A stretch of 64,000 nucleotides of DNA from Pseudomonadota bacterium (GTDB lineage: Bacteria > Pseudomonadota > Gammaproteobacteria > UBA1113). This document shows positions 9,318-19,788 of the stretch, piece by piece. The notes beneath the pieces are model-generated. The model was given only the letters and a program-made list of their open reading frames with translations, ran no database searches and was not told where the DNA came from. The translations under genes and the position numbers were made by a program. Position 1 is the first letter of the stretch. The number at the start of each line of letters is the position of its first letter. The stretch is taken from assembly GCA_021782495.1 (NCBI GenBank), contig JAJXUV010000004.1, forward strand, positions 109,590-173,589, in the 5' to 3' direction.

Positions 9318-9806
9318 CTAAGAGCGCTCCGATAGAATTCCGCGCACAGAACGACAATTCGCATGACACAAAGCAATCGCCAAAGCATCCGCGGCATCGC
9401 TGGCCAATTTCCCTTTTAAGCCTAAAATCTGTTTCACCATATGCTGTATTTGCGTTTTTTCAGCCGCACCATAACCCACTATGGCTTGTTTCACTTGACG
9501 CGGCGCGTATTCGTGTACTGGCAAATTCACGGCCACAATGGCGGCGCCTCTGGCTTGCCCTAATTTTAAAGCAGAATTGGCATTTTTATGCATAAACACT
9601 TGTTCAATCGCAAACTCGTTGGGTTGGTATCGCACGATGATTTCCCGCACCCCGTCGTAGATTTGCTGCAAACGCATGACCCAATTGTCTGCCACAGTAC
9701 GAATGCAACCACTGCCTAAGTAATGGTATTGATTGCGCGTACACTCGATCACGCCATAACCGGTCGTCCTGGAGCCGGGATCGATGCCTACAATGCGAAG
9801 CGTCAA
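9318..9806 (-). CDS. ruvC: Holliday junction resolvase RuvC
   Basis: Dimeric endonuclease that cuts four-way junctions. It is 162 residues, slightly shorter than the E. coli protein at the C-terminus. Acidic catalytic residues are in place: Asp in [12 protein letters not shown] (N-terminus), Glu in FAIEQVF (~residue 67) and the Asp pair in [13 protein letters not shown] (~140). Its start overlaps the yebC stop by four bases, so it is translated from the aspS-yebC-ruvC transcript. The GC-rich repeat begins at the stop codon and may have trimmed the native end. Confidence 0.97.
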   Translation of the reverse strand: MTLRIVGIDPGSRTTGYGVIECTRNQYHYLGSGCIRTVADNWVMRLQQIYDGVREIIVRYQPNEFAIEQVFMHKNANSALKLGQARGAAIVAVNLPVHEYAPRQVKQAIVGYGAAEKTQIQHMVKQILGLKGKLASDAADALAIALCHANCRSVRGILSERS

Positions 9807-10552
9807 AGTGACAATTGCTCCAAAATTTCATCCGGAATGTTGGCATTGGAATACACTTCTTGTACATCGTCCAATTCTTCCAACATGTCTAACAAACGAA
9901 GCATCTTTTCTGCATCATCTCGGTTTAAAGTCACTTCCACACTCGGCAAAAAAGACACTTCAGCCGATTCGCTGTTAAAGCCTTTGCTTGTAAACAATTC
10001 TTTTAAATTTAAAAAATCTTCGGGGACGGTGAACACTTGAATATTGCCTTCCGTGTCATTGTTCACATCCACAGCGCCGCCTTCTAAAGCCAAATTCATG
10101 ATGGCATCTTCGTCAGCGCCTTTTGAAAAGAGAATTAAACCTTGCTTTTTAAACAAATAACTGACTGAACCATCTGTGCCTAAATTACCACCACATTTGG
10201 TAAAAGCATGACGCACATTGGACACCGTACGATTGCGATTGTCTGTCAAGCATTCGACCATCACGGCAACGCCATTCGGACCATAACCTTCGTAGAAAAT
10301 TTCTTCTAAATTATCAGCCTCTTCTTCGCCGCAACCGCGTTTAATGGCTCTTTGCACGGTATCTTTCGGCATATTTTGCGAAAATGCTTTGTCCATCGCC
10401 AATCGTAATCGTGGATTGCTATTGGCATCGCCGCCACCCATGCGCGCCGCAATGGTCAATTCTCGAATGAGTTTGGTGAAGACTTTACCGCGCTTCGCAT
10501 CTTCTTTGGATTTTTTATGCTTGATATTCGCCCATTTACTATGCCCGGCCAT
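9803..10552 (-). CDS. yebC: YebC/PmpR family protein
   Basis: A 249-residue member of the TACO1/YebC family, described both as a DNA-binding regulator and as a translation factor that relieves stalling on polyproline-type sequences. It starts [14 protein letters not shown] and shows the family blocks [14 protein letters not shown] and [13 protein letters not shown]. It sits between aspS and ruvC, a classic position, with four-base spacing to aspS and four-base overlap with ruvC. Confidence 0.97.
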   Translation of the reverse strand: MAGHSKWANIKHKKSKEDAKRGKVFTKLIRELTIAARMGGGDANSNPRLRLAMDKAFSQNMPKDTVQRAIKRGCGEEEADNLEEIFYEGYGPNGVAVMVECLTDNRNRTVSNVRHAFTKCGGNLGTDGSVSYLFKKQGLILFSKGADEDAIMNLALEGGAVDVNNDTEGNIQVFTVPEDFLNLKELFTSKGFNSESAEVSFLPSVEVTLNRDDAEKMLRLLDMLEELDDVQEVYSNANIPDEILEQLSL

Positions 10553-10556
10553 TTCA

Positions 10557-12320
10557 CTACCTCTTAGACAATTGTATGTGTAATTCTTTCAATTGTGCGG
10601 GATCGGCCACTGAGGGTGCTTCGGTCAACGGACAACTCGCACTTTGGGTTTTGGGAAAAGCAATCACATCGCGTATGGAAGTGCAGCCTGTCATCAACAT
10701 GACAATTCTATCCATTCCAAAAGCGATCCCGCCATGCGGAGGACAACCATATTTTAAGGCTTCTAAGAAAAAGCCGAATTTTTGGTTTGCTTTTTCCTCG
10801 GTTAAGGATAACAATTCAAACACCGTTTGTTGCATTTCCTTGCTATGAATGCGAATCGAACCGCCGCCTAATTCAAAGCCATTTAAAACCATGTCATAAG
10901 CGCGCGATACCGCTGCTAAAGGCGCGGCTTTTAATTCCGTTATCGATTCTGTTTTGGGTGAAGTAAAAGGATGGTGTAAGGGTTGCAACTGCCCTTCATC
11001 GTTTTCTTCAAACATGGGAAAATCAATGACCCACAAAGGAGCCCAAGTGCTAGTCAATAAATTTAAATCATGGCCCAACTGAATTCGCAAAGCGCCCATA
11101 GCATCATTCACGATTTTGTCTTTACTTGCCGCAAAAAAGATGACATCGTTATTTTGCGCTGCTACCCGTTCTAAAATAGCTGCAATGATCTCGGGCGTTA
11201 AAAATTTCGCGATGGGCGATTGCACGCCCTCGCTGCCTGCTGCCAAATCATTGACCTTCATGTAAGCCAAACCTTTTAAGCCGTATTGCCCGACAAAGGC
11301 CGCGTAATCGTCTAATTGTTTGCGCGATAGAGGGATGCCGTTCGGCAAACGAAGCGCCACGACACGATGCTCTTTTTGCTTCGCCACATCGCTGAATACT
11401 TTGAATTCAGAGTCCCGAACTAAATCGGCAATATCGACCAATTCTAAGGGAATGCGCAAATCGGGTTTATCGCTGGCGAAACGTCGCATCGCTTCGGCAT
11501 ACGTCATACGGGGGAAAGGTTGAGGCAAATCGACATTCAACACTTTTTTGAATAAAGCGACTATCCATTGTTCAGTCCATTGTTGAATAATCGATTCATC
11601 GATAAAAGAAGCCTCAATATCCAATTGGGTGAATTCAGGTTGACGATCGGCCCGCAAATCCTCGTCTCTAAAACAACGCACAATTTGATAATAGCGATCG
11701 CAGCCCGACAACATCAACAATTGTTTAAACAATTGTGGCGATTGCGGCAAAGCGAAAAAATGGCCTGGATGTGTTCGACTCGGCACCAAATAATCGCGCG
11801 CGCCTTCAGGGGTTGCTTTGATCAGCATCGGGGTTTCTACATCCAGAAAACCCAATTCGTCGAAATAACGGCGCGTAAATCGCACCACTTCGGCTCTTAA
11901 TTGAAAGCGTTTTAAAACTTCTGGACGACGAATGTCCATATACCGGTATTTTAAGCGCGCTTCTTCGCCCACATTGGGATCGTCTAAGGGAAAGGGCGGC
12001 GTTTCCGAAGTGCTAAAAATAGTTAAATCTTCGGCGCGCACTTCTACCTTTCCGCTGGCTAAATTGGGATTTAATTTATCCTCGGGTCTTGCCCGCACTT
12101 TGCCTTGGACTTGCAAGACAAATTCACAACGCAATTGTGAGGCTTGTTCAAATAATGCACCAATTTCGGGTTCGAATAAGACTTGTAAAAGTCCCGTTTT
12201 ATCCCGCAAATCGATGAAAATAATGCCGCCATGATCGCGACGTCGGTGAACCCAACCGCACACTTGTACCGATTGACCAATAAGTTGTTCATTTATTTGC
12301 CCGCAATAATGGCTGCGCAT
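10557..12320 (-). CDS. aspS: Aspartyl-tRNA synthetase
   Basis: Class II synthetase charging tRNA-Asp, 587 residues. The N-terminal OB anticodon-binding domain ([19 protein letters not shown]) is followed by motif 2 ([22 protein letters not shown], given here in two parts: IVRCFRDED and [12 protein letters not shown]), the bacterial GAD insert (~300-420) and motif 3 ([13 protein letters not shown]). Length and domain order match bacterial AspRS. Whether it also charges tRNA-Asn cannot be told from this region. It leads the aspS-yebC-ruvC unit. Confidence 0.98.
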   Translation of the reverse strand: MRSHYCGQINEQLIGQSVQVCGWVHRRRDHGGIIFIDLRDKTGLLQVLFEPEIGALFEQASQLRCEFVLQVQGKVRARPEDKLNPNLASGKVEVRAEDLTIFSTSETPPFPLDDPNVGEEARLKYRYMDIRRPEVLKRFQLRAEVVRFTRRYFDELGFLDVETPMLIKATPEGARDYLVPSRTHPGHFFALPQSPQLFKQLLMLSGCDRYYQIVRCFRDEDLRADRQPEFTQLDIEASFIDESIIQQWTEQWIVALFKKVLNVDLPQPFPRMTYAEAMRRFASDKPDLRIPLELVDIADLVRDSEFKVFSDVAKQKEHRVVALRLPNGIPLSRKQLDDYAAFVGQYGLKGLAYMKVNDLAAGSEGVQSPIAKFLTPEIIAAILERVAAQNNDVIFFAASKDKIVNDAMGALRIQLGHDLNLLTSTWAPLWVIDFPMFEENDEGQLQPLHHPFTSPKTESITELKAAPLAAVSRAYDMVLNGFELGGGSIRIHSKEMQQTVFELLSLTEEKANQKFGFFLEALKYGCPPHGGIAFGMDRIVMLMTGCTSIRDVIAFPKTQSASCPLTEAPSVADPAQLKELHIQLSKR

Positions 12321-12391
12321 GTTTTTATCCTAATGAGAAAATAGGAAGTTTACCTTAAATAAGGTTAAAAAACCAAGTATAAATGCGAATT

Positions 12392-13024
12392 TTATACTGA
12401 GCCGTGATTGGGTGGACGGTTCGGCTGTATAACCCCCAAAGAAATCACCATTTTGAGGGCTTCTTCGACGGAAATAGACATTTCTTTGACTTCAGCGACA
12501 GGAACGATCAATAAAAACCCAGAAGTCGGATTAGGGGTGGTGGGAATGAAGACCATGACGTGATTTTCGGGTAAATGCGTTTGTCCTACAGCAAAATTCT
12601 CCGAAGTTTGGAAAGCAATGCTCCACATATCGCGTCGAGGATACTCCACCAACACGACTTTTTTGAAGGAATTTCCCCCGGGTTCCAGGAAAGATTGGGT
12701 CACTTGTTTGACACTGCTGTAGACATTGCGAACCAAAGGCACTCGGTGTATCACCTGTTCCCACAGGGTAAACAATTTTCGGCCAAAAAAGTTAGCCGCC
12801 AAAATACCCGTTGCTAAAACAATAACGATACTGAGGATAACACCGAAACCTGGGACATTAAAGCCCAACCAAGCTTGGGGCATGGCTTTAGCGGGTAAGA
12901 GTAAAGAGACTTGGTCCAATAAAGTGACAATAAAATGCACCACCCAAACGGTGGCCAGTATGGGAAGCCAAATCAATAAACCGGCTAAAAAATACCGCCG
13001 CAGACCGGCTTTGACTCTACTCAT
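12392..13024 (-). CDS. DUF502 family inner-membrane protein
   Basis: A 210-residue protein with two N-terminal membrane helices (about 12-35 and 57-78), then a soluble domain with VPLVRNVYSSVKQ and FIPTTPNPTSGFLLIVP, both hallmarks of DUF502. Its biochemical function is unknown. The gene overlaps the fmdB-like gene upstream by eight bases and lies 71 bp before aspS, the order seen in Legionella and Coxiella relatives. Confidence 0.9.
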   Translation of the reverse strand: MSRVKAGLRRYFLAGLLIWLPILATVWVVHFIVTLLDQVSLLLPAKAMPQAWLGFNVPGFGVILSIVIVLATGILAANFFGRKLFTLWEQVIHRVPLVRNVYSSVKQVTQSFLEPGGNSFKKVVLVEYPRRDMWSIAFQTSENFAVGQTHLPENHVMVFIPTTPNPTSGFLLIVPVAEVKEMSISVEEALKMVISLGVIQPNRPPNHGSV

Positions 13025-13268
13025 CGCCAGAGCCTTCTTTCTTTTTAGGTTCCGATTCGCTTTTATTTTCGCTAGGCGCGCCCTTCTTTTGTTTAAAATC
13101 GGTTTCGTACCAACCTGTCCCTTTCAACTGAAACATCGGGGCACTCATCATTTTTTCCAAACTGAGTTCCTGACATTGCGGACATTGGCTCAACGGTTCA
13201 TCCGACAAACCTTGCAAGGCGTCGAAGCAATGACCACATTTTTTGCAACAATATTCGTAAACGGGCAT
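13017..13268 (-). CDS. FmdB-type zinc-ribbon protein
   Basis: An 83-residue protein starting MPVYEYCCKKCG, with CxxC pairs CKKC (~8-11) and CPQC (~30-33) that would bind one zinc ion: the FmdB/CxxC-CxxC-SSSS family. The second half is a highly charged Lys/Glu/Ser tail. Its molecular role is unknown. It is the first gene of the fmdB-DUF502-aspS-yebC-ruvC run. Confidence 0.9.
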   Translation of the reverse strand: MPVYEYCCKKCGHCFDALQGLSDEPLSQCPQCQELSLEKMMSAPMFQLKGTGWYETDFKQKKGAPSENKSESEPKKKEGSGDE

Positions 13269-13330
13269 AGTGTCCTCTTTAATAAATTTCTTTTGCTATG
13301 AATGGGGTTATGCATTCAAAAAATCAAGGC

Positions 13331-14509
13331 CTAAATGCTACGGCCTACCGCAATACCCCAATCCACTTTCAGATCGTCTAAGCCTTTCTCCAAGCTTGCG
13401 GAAATGGCTTGATTCTCCAAATGCTGTATATCTGACTGAATACCAGGATAATACAGCGCTTCCATGAGATCGTACAAAGTCAGCTGATTTAAATCCACCG
13501 TCAATTTTATTTTCTTATTGAAGCAAGCAATAATTCCCGCTTTTTCCAATCGCTCTTCTAAGGTTCGACTATCCTGAAATTCATCCGGCGGCGCTTCTTT
13601 CAACCAAATGTCGTAGTTATAAGAATGGTGATTGTCGTGTAACATTTTCAATAAGCGCAAAGCCCTCGACAAAGTGCTCTGTTGTCTTTGTGCTAAAGAA
13701 GTTCGCCAATAAGGCAAAATTTGCAACAATTCAGCGCCCCAGAGCACAATGACCCAGGACAAATATAGCCATAATAAAAATATGGGAATGGCTGCCAAAG
13801 CGCCATACACTAAAGTGTAAATCGAAAAACGATCGATGTAAAAAGCAAAACCTTGTCTGGCCAATTCAAATAATAAAGCTGCCACAATGCCTGCTGTCAA
13901 ACAATATTTAAAAGGCGAAAGGCGATTCGGTAATAAGCGGTACAAGAGGCTAAACCACAAAGCACTGAGGATGAATACAATCCCTGAAGTAAAGTATTTT
14001 TCAGCGATGGTCGAATCCGAGCTCGTCAGCCCAACCCAAGAAACGACGTACGAAAGTGATAAAATACAGGTTCCCAGTAATAAAGGCGCTAAGGTTAAAA
14101 TCCCCCAATATAAAAAAAAGCCTTCTATAAAATGGCGCGATTTTTTAATCCGCCATATGGCATTAAAAGCATTTTCAATGCTAAACAAGACAAAAATCGC
14201 CGTGACCAACAAAGAAATGATCCCTAACCAAGACAATTGAACGGTTTTTTTGACCCATAAATTCAGTTGGGTCTGAATGACTTCTCCCGTGGAAGGAACA
14301 AAGTGCGCAAAAATAAAATTCTGCGCTTTGTCTCCCAATACAGCAAATTGCGGGAAAATGGTAAAGACCACCAAAGCAACCATCATCAAAGGAACAATGG
14401 CTAATAATGTGGTAAAAGTCAATTCCGCTGCGCGAGACAAGCAGTTATCAGACAAAAAACGGCGAAAAATGCATGCAAGGTTATACAATTGTAAGTGAAA
14501 ATAGCGCAA
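13331..14509 (-). CDS. yihY: YihY/BrkB family inner-membrane protein
   Basis: About 392 residues with six hydrophobic segments between residues ~25 and 280, then a cytoplasmic C-terminal domain. Family features are AAELTFTTLLAIVPLMMV and LYRLLPNR. The start is placed at a TTG at 14509 because AGGAG lies six bases before it; a TTG at 14527 would put that RBS inside the gene. The family was once annotated as RNase BN, which is not supported. The transported substrate, if any, is unknown. Confidence 0.88.
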   Translation of the reverse strand: MRYFHLQLYNLACIFRRFLSDNCLSRAAELTFTTLLAIVPLMMVALVVFTIFPQFAVLGDKAQNFIFAHFVPSTGEVIQTQLNLWVKKTVQLSWLGIISLLVTAIFVLFSIENAFNAIWRIKKSRHFIEGFFLYWGILTLAPLLLGTCILSLSYVVSWVGLTSSDSTIAEKYFTSGIVFILSALWFSLLYRLLPNRLSPFKYCLTAGIVAALLFELARQGFAFYIDRFSIYTLVYGALAAIPIFLLWLYLSWVIVLWGAELLQILPYWRTSLAQRQQSTLSRALRLLKMLHDNHHSYNYDIWLKEAPPDEFQDSRTLEERLEKAGIIACFNKKIKLTVDLNQLTLYDLMEALYYPGIQSDIQHLENQAISASLEKGLDDLKVDWGIAVGRSI

Positions 14510-14525
14510 TATAATCTCCTGCTCC

Positions 14526-14559
14526 AACCGAGCCGTGATCGTTAAGAAGCAGCTCGGTT
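14526..14559. repeat. Short family-A palindrome
   Basis: AACCGAGC (14526-14533) pairs with GCTCGGTT (14552-14559) across an 18-base loop. The right arm overlaps the stop codon of the small gene at 14558. It could work as a stem-loop between that gene and yihY. Confidence 0.7.
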
Positions 14560-14785
14560 AAAATACTTCTAGATCTGGATCGTATAAATCCTTTTCTAAC
14601 ATAGCATGCCGTCTGTCTTCTAAATATTTATCCAGCAACAAACGAGTTTTGCGTTCGCGGGTTTTCAAAAGCCGCCCTTTGGTTTCTTCAAATTTTTCTT
14701 CAATACTTTCAAAAAATTGTTCTTCTTCATCATAATCTAAGTGTTTATCCACACTTAAGTCATGCTGATAGGGGTAAGAAGCCAT
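14558..14785 (-). CDS. Small acidic helical protein, possibly PA3496-like
   Basis: 75 residues from ATG 14785, which is eight bases after AAGGAG; a GTG at 14794 is too close to that RBS. It is charged and predicted to be a long helix. The C-terminal part (LLLDKYLEDRRHAMLEKDL) resembles the PA3496-type small proteins that end in a LExYLExRRLxxxL helix. No Cys or membrane segment is present. The function is unknown. Confidence 0.65.
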   Translation of the reverse strand: MASYPYQHDLSVDKHLDYDEEEQFFESIEEKFEETKGRLLKTRERKTRLLLDKYLEDRRHAMLEKDLYDPDLEVF

Positions 14786-14861
14786 GATCTTCACTCCTTA
14801 TTTTTACTTAAGTATAGTTCAAATAATAAGCAGATCAAGGTTTCCTAAGGCTTTCAAGACC

Positions 14862-16118
14862 TTACATATGTTGACAGATCTTTTCCCCAAATTCAGAGCT
14901 AGACACTAAGGTCGCCCCTTCTAATAAACGCGCAAAATCATAAGTGACGTGTTTGCTGCGAATGGCACCTTCCATGCCTTTGACCACCAAATCCGCGGCT
15001 TTGTCCCAACCTAAATAACGCAACATCATTTCTGCAGACAAAATCAAAGAACCTGGATTCACTTTATCCTGTCCAGCGTATTTCGGCGCTGTGCCATGTG
15101 TTGCTTCAAAAATGGCAGTCTCATTACCGATATTGGCGCCAGGTGCAATCCCTATTCCCCCGACCTGCGCAGCTAGGGCATCTGAGATGTAATCCCCATT
15201 TAAATTTAAGGTGGCAATCACACTGTATTCCTCGGGTCTTAATAAAATTTGCTGCAAGAAAGCATCGGCAATCACGTCTTTAATGACAATCGTTTTTCCG
15301 GTTTTGGGATTTTGAATGCTGTGCCAAGGACCACCATCTATAGGCTTTGCACCAAATTCACTTACGGCCAAAGCATAACCCCAATCTCGAAATCCCCCTT
15401 CAGTGTATTTCATGATATTGCCTTTGTGCACGAGCGTTACCGAAGGTTTGTCTTGTGCGATGGCATATTCGATGGCTTGTCGAACCAACCGCTGTGTACC
15501 CGCCATAGAAACCGGTTTGATACCAATGCCACAATCCTCAGGAAAACGAATTTTTTTAACGTGCATTTCATTTTGTAAAAAGGCAATGACTTTTTTCGCC
15601 TCAGTTGTTCCTGCTTGCCATTCAATGCCCGCATAGATATCTTCAGAATTTTCACGGAAAATCACCATATCGACTTTATTGGGTTCTTTGACAGGACTGG
15701 GAACGCCTTGAAAATAACGAATCGGGCGCAAACACACGTACAAATCTAATTCTTGTCGCAAAGCCACATTGAGTGAACGGATCCCGCCACCCACTGGCGT
15801 ACTCAAAGGCCCTTTAATCGCCACCTTAAATTCTCGAATCGCTTTTAAACTTTCTTCTGGCAAATACTGTTCTGTTCCATAGACTTTTTGCGCCTTATCG
15901 CCGGCATAAATTTCCATCCAAGCAATCGATTTCTCCCCACCGTAAGCTTTTTGAACTGCCTGATCCACCACTCGCCGCATCACCGGTGTAATATCCACCC
16001 CAATCCCATCCCCCTCTATAAAGGGAATAATAGGACGATTCGGCACAGAAAGATGCTCTTTAGTGTCCTTATGAATCACTTGGCCATCACTTGGCACTTG
16101 AATACGTTGATAAGACAT
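14862..16118 (-). CDS. icd: NADP-dependent isocitrate dehydrogenase
   Basis: TCA-cycle enzyme converting isocitrate to 2-oxoglutarate; 418 residues, the E. coli type. Substrate-binding residues are in [18 protein letters not shown] and the phosphorylatable Ser loop in [13 protein letters not shown]. The catalytic Lys/Tyr region reads [14 protein letters not shown]. The NADP-specific C-terminal loop [17 protein letters not shown] has the Lys/Tyr pair expected for NADP. It is a single gene flanked by repeats. Confidence 0.98.
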   Translation of the reverse strand: MSYQRIQVPSDGQVIHKDTKEHLSVPNRPIIPFIEGDGIGVDITPVMRRVVDQAVQKAYGGEKSIAWMEIYAGDKAQKVYGTEQYLPEESLKAIREFKVAIKGPLSTPVGGGIRSLNVALRQELDLYVCLRPIRYFQGVPSPVKEPNKVDMVIFRENSEDIYAGIEWQAGTTEAKKVIAFLQNEMHVKKIRFPEDCGIGIKPVSMAGTQRLVRQAIEYAIAQDKPSVTLVHKGNIMKYTEGGFRDWGYALAVSEFGAKPIDGGPWHSIQNPKTGKTIVIKDVIADAFLQQILLRPEEYSVIATLNLNGDYISDALAAQVGGIGIAPGANIGNETAIFEATHGTAPKYAGQDKVNPGSLILSAEMMLRYLGWDKAADLVVKGMEGAIRSKHVTYDFARLLEGATLVSSSEFGEKICQHM

Positions 16119-16132
16119 ACAAACCCCTTATG

Positions 16133-16350
16133 TATACTGTCACAATTGCCAGGTAATTTCTAACCGAGCCACGACCCTAGGAAGCGGTGGTTCGGAGCGA
16201 AAAACCATCACTATGATGTCCGTTCTCGAACAGTTTGTTTTTTCATTTGAAATTACCGTTTTCTCGTAGCCGTGATTTCTTACTTCAAACCACCGCTCCC
16301 TAAGGGTCGCGGCTCGGTTAAATTATCGCTATTTACACGGCGTCCGCCTA
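16133..16350. mobile_element. Family-A MITE-like element, about 215 bp
   Basis: The left half (16133-16215: TATACTGTCACAATTGCC, then the AACCGAGCC core and GGTGGTTCG) and the right half (about 16265-16342) are imperfect inverted copies of each other. Ends resemble the elements at 58738 and 20745. The right tip has diverged after CGGCG. It separates icd from the aldehyde dehydrogenase gene and has no coding capacity. Confidence 0.75.
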
Positions 16351-16369
16351 TTCTAACAGCATCATCTCT

Positions 16370-17761
16370 CTAAAGCGAGGGTGAACGAATCACCATCATT
16401 TTTTCGTAAGTCATGTCCTGCATGGAATAAGCGATCCCGCCTGTCCCAAAGCCCGATTGTTTTCGCCCGGAAAATGGCATCCAATCGACTCGAAAGGCCG
16501 TGTGATCGTTGACCAACACTGTTTTGGCCTCTAAATTTTTCACCATTTTTAAGACCATGTCGATATTTTTACTAAACACGGCGGCTTGAAAGGAAAAAGG
16601 CAAGGCGTTGGCGTATCGAATTGCTTCTTCGGGTGTTTGATAGGCATTGATGCACACCACGGGGCCAAAGACTTCTTCACGACACACTGTGGCATTTAAA
16701 GGAGGATTGTACAAAATAGTCGGCGCATAACAGGTCTCGGACAGTGCTTTACCACCACACAATAAGAGCGCGCCTTGGGCCACCGCTTCATCGACCCAGG
16801 TCGCTACACGCGTCACTTCCTCTGGAGTAATCAAAGGCCCCACTTCAGTATTCATTTGCAGAGGGTCGCCGACCTTTAAAGCTTCCACTTGCGCACTCAG
16901 GTCTTCTGCAAATTCTGTCGCTATTTTCGCATCAACAAAAATACGCTGCACTGAAATACAGACTTGTCCTGCATGATAAAATCCACCTTTCACCAATAAA
17001 GGAACAGCATCGACTCTGTCGGCATCGGCAGCGACAACGACAGGCGCAGCACCACCATGTTCTAAAGTACAACCCACCCCTGGCGCCAATAAAGAACGCA
17101 AATGCCATCCTACGCGCGCAGAACCAATAAATGATAAAAAACTCACCCGAGGATCTGACACTAATTTTTCAGCAATCTGACTCGAACAAATAATCGCTTG
17201 GGCAAAAACTTCGGGCAATCCCGCTTCATACAATAAATCCAGAAAAGCCAAACAAGATAAAGGCGTAGCGCTCGCAGGTTTGATCAAGACGGGGCATCCC
17301 ACAGCAATTGCGGGGATCACTTGGTGTATTACCAAATTGATGGGATGATTGAAAGCACTGATTGCTAAAACCACACCTACGGGTTCTCTAAAAGTATAAG
17401 CCATACGATGCAAAGAGGAATGCGTTAAACCCATCGCAATTTCTTCGCCCTTGATATGTCCAATTGATTCAATCGCAATTTTAATCCCTTGCGCTGCGCG
17501 ATCGGTTTCTATCAAAGAATCAACCAAAGGTTTGCCACCTTCTTCAGCAGCACGCTTTGCAAATTCCATTCGACGCGACGCCAACAACTGATACGCTTTT
17601 TCTAAAATCGCAATTCTATCGGGAATTGATAACCATTTTTTTCGGTTTTGAAATACTTCATAGGCCGCGGCCAAAGCCTTTTCAACTGCTTTCTCATCCA
17701 ACAGGGGAATTTCCGCAATCAGATGATGATCATAAGGCGAAGTCACTTTTAAAGTAGACAT
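16370..17761 (-). CDS. Aldehyde dehydrogenase family protein
   Basis: A 463-residue NAD(P)-dependent aldehyde dehydrogenase. The catalytic Glu is in LEHGGAAPVVV (~residue 238), the nucleophilic Cys in GQVCISVQRIFV (~274), and the cofactor-binding Asn in SAFNHPINLV (~136). The ending FSGRKQSGFGTGG is that of the glyceraldehyde/lactaldehyde-type clade. The substrate cannot be fixed from sequence. It lies on the same strand after an AlsS-like acetolactate synthase, so a joint role in pyruvate/aldehyde overflow metabolism is plausible. Confidence 0.92.
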   Translation of the reverse strand: MSTLKVTSPYDHHLIAEIPLLDEKAVEKALAAAYEVFQNRKKWLSIPDRIAILEKAYQLLASRRMEFAKRAAEEGGKPLVDSLIETDRAAQGIKIAIESIGHIKGEEIAMGLTHSSLHRMAYTFREPVGVVLAISAFNHPINLVIHQVIPAIAVGCPVLIKPASATPLSCLAFLDLLYEAGLPEVFAQAIICSSQIAEKLVSDPRVSFLSFIGSARVGWHLRSLLAPGVGCTLEHGGAAPVVVAADADRVDAVPLLVKGGFYHAGQVCISVQRIFVDAKIATEFAEDLSAQVEALKVGDPLQMNTEVGPLITPEEVTRVATWVDEAVAQGALLLCGGKALSETCYAPTILYNPPLNATVCREEVFGPVVCINAYQTPEEAIRYANALPFSFQAAVFSKNIDMVLKMVKNLEAKTVLVNDHTAFRVDWMPFSGRKQSGFGTGGIAYSMQDMTYEKMMVIRSPSL

Positions 17762-17783
17762 AATATTTTCCTTTTATTTTATT

Positions 17784-17911
17784 TATACTCACAGCAGTTG
17801 ATTTTTAGGCGAGGCAACGAGCTCTCGAGCGCCACAAACCCTAGTACCCTACATGACTGGCGCGAGATGCGCGAAGGCAACAAAGCCTAAGAATCAAATG
17901 CGAAGAGTATA
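17784..17911. mobile_element. Family-B MITE-like element, copy 1
   Basis: 128 bp with imperfect 36-bp terminal inverted repeats: TATACTCACAGCAGTTGATT on the left, and on the right the complement of TATACTCTTCGCATTTGATT. It ends at the stop codon of the acetolactate synthase gene. Related copies lie at 24985-25064 and 55788-55812. Confidence 0.8.
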
Positions 17912-19555
17912 TTATAACATACATGTTTTGGCCAATAATTCATGCGTCAACACCCGCGCGTTTTCAGAATAATCCACAGGTACGATGACTACATGCACGC
18001 CCTTGCTATTCAAGCATTTCTCCAAAGTCGGGACAAAACTTTCAGACGATTCGATTAAATGTCCCTTTGCCCCATAAGCATTGGCATACTGTACAAAATC
18101 AGGATTTCCATAGTTTAAGCCAAAATCCTGAAAACCCATAGCTTCTTGTTTCCATTTGATCATTCCAAAAGCATGATCGTCGATAATCAAAACCACCAAA
18201 TCCAATTTTAATCGCACGGCCGTTTCCAATTCTTGTGAGTTCATCATAAAACCCCCATCACCGCAAATAGCCAAGACTTTGCGATCCGGATAAACAATTT
18301 TAGCCGCAATGGCAGAAGGCAGTCCTGCCCCCATACTCGCCAAGGCATTGTCCAATAATAAAGTCTTCGTGTTAAAGGCAGGAAAATTTCGCGCAAACCA
18401 AATTTTGTACATGCCATTGTCTAAAGCCGCAATCCCATCTTTAGGTAATACTTTACGCACATCTCTGACCAAACGCTGTGGTAAAATGGGAAAATTGGGC
18501 GCATCTACTAACTCGTTGATGTGTGCGTCGACTTCTTTTTTAATTTTTTCAAAATACGAAAAGTCCCAATGCTTTTGTTTTTCAAGTATTTCCGCCATGC
18601 GATGCAGAGTGTGGCTGATATTACCAATCACTTCTAAATGCGGAAAATACACTTCATCAATATTAGCGGGAAAAAAATTGATGTGGATCACTTTGCGTTT
18701 TTCATGCGGATGCATAAAGAAAGGCGGTTTTTCAATGGTGTCGTGACCGATGTTCACGATCAGATCGGCGCGATTAATGGCACAATGAATGTAATCGTGA
18801 TCGGACAAAGCGGCGGTGCCTAAAAAACGTTTGTCGTTTTCATCCAAAACGCCCTTCCCCATTTGTGTAGTGAAAAAAGGAATGTCCGTTTTATCTATCA
18901 AAAAACGCAAGGCCGTGGAAATCGCGCGCCGATTTCCACCCGCGCCAATTAAAATCAAAGGATGTTTGGCTGCTTGAATCAAATCCACAGCATGTTGTAT
19001 GGCCACCGAATCAGCTTGAGGCATTTCCGGTTCCGTCACCTCATACAAAGGCGCATCACAATTTTCCGCAGCAATGTCTTCGGGCAATTCCAAATGCACC
19101 GCACCAGGTCGCTCGGCTTGACTGATCCGAAAAGCTTCACGTACCAAAGAAGGAATTAAATTACCATTTAAAATTTGTCGGGTAAATTTCGTTATGGGCT
19201 GCATCATGCCAACCACATCGATGATTTGAAAACGCGCTTGTTTACTTTTTAAAATGGGTTTTTGACCCGTGATCATCAACATCGGCATGCCGCCTAAATT
19301 GGCATAAGCTGCAGCCGTCACCAAATTGGTTGCACCTGGACCGAGTGTCGATAAACAAACACCGGTTTTACCCGTTAAACGGCCATAAGTCGCTGCCATA
19401 AAGCCGGCTGCCTGCTCATGACGCGTTAGAATCAGTTTAATCTTGGAGTTCCGGATAGATTCCAATAAATCCAAATTTTCTTCACCGGGGATACCAAAGA
19501 TGTATTCTACCCCTTCGTTTTCCAGGGCTTTGACAAATTGATCTGAGGCTTTCAT
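17912..19555 (-). CDS. alsS: Acetolactate synthase, catabolic AlsS-like large subunit
   Basis: A 547-residue ThDP-dependent enzyme condensing two pyruvates to acetolactate. The catalytic Glu is in LTRHEQAAGFMAATYGR (~residue 47), and the ThDP/Mg motif GDG...N is at GDGGFMMNSQELETAVR (~430). There is no regulatory small-subunit gene nearby and no ilvC or ilvD, favouring the catabolic (acetoin/overflow) type over branched-chain biosynthesis. The symbol is by similarity. Other ThDP enzymes of this fold, such as oxalyl-CoA decarboxylase, are less likely given the N-terminal block. Confidence 0.88.
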   Translation of the reverse strand: MKASDQFVKALENEGVEYIFGIPGEENLDLLESIRNSKIKLILTRHEQAAGFMAATYGRLTGKTGVCLSTLGPGATNLVTAAAYANLGGMPMLMITGQKPILKSKQARFQIIDVVGMMQPITKFTRQILNGNLIPSLVREAFRISQAERPGAVHLELPEDIAAENCDAPLYEVTEPEMPQADSVAIQHAVDLIQAAKHPLILIGAGGNRRAISTALRFLIDKTDIPFFTTQMGKGVLDENDKRFLGTAALSDHDYIHCAINRADLIVNIGHDTIEKPPFFMHPHEKRKVIHINFFPANIDEVYFPHLEVIGNISHTLHRMAEILEKQKHWDFSYFEKIKKEVDAHINELVDAPNFPILPQRLVRDVRKVLPKDGIAALDNGMYKIWFARNFPAFNTKTLLLDNALASMGAGLPSAIAAKIVYPDRKVLAICGDGGFMMNSQELETAVRLKLDLVVLIIDDHAFGMIKWKQEAMGFQDFGLNYGNPDFVQYANAYGAKGHLIESSESFVPTLEKCLNSKGVHVVIVPVDYSENARVLTHELLAKTCML

Positions 19556-19673
19556 GGCAGACTCCTAGATAAGGTCTTAAAATTCAGAATGATTTTTTAG
19601 ATTTAGACAAAGAATAGCATATTGGAGAGGATTAGAACTACCACTGGCATAGAATTCTCATAACAAAAGAACC

Positions 19674-19788
19674 TATCTTGTCATAATTGCGGGGGAAATA
19701 GAGGCCATCTCACTGAGCCGCGACCGTGGGAGAGCGGATATAATTTCCACGCGCCCTCACGATCACGGCTCAGTTAAAGTATTATGTC
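19674..19788. repeat. Family-A element, degenerate copy
   Basis: It begins TATCTTGTCATAATTGC, the shared left tip. It then has a GAGCCGCGACCGTG core and an inverted partner CACGATCACGGCTC near 19757-19771. It reaches into the 3' end of the gene that stops at 19782. Confidence 0.75.

Noticed and set aside
9111..9369. Overlapping open frames on both strands through the ruvA-ruvC gap
   Set aside because: They are products of the high-GC repeat and the family-A repeat, which lack stop codons by composition. No RBS and no recognisable protein.
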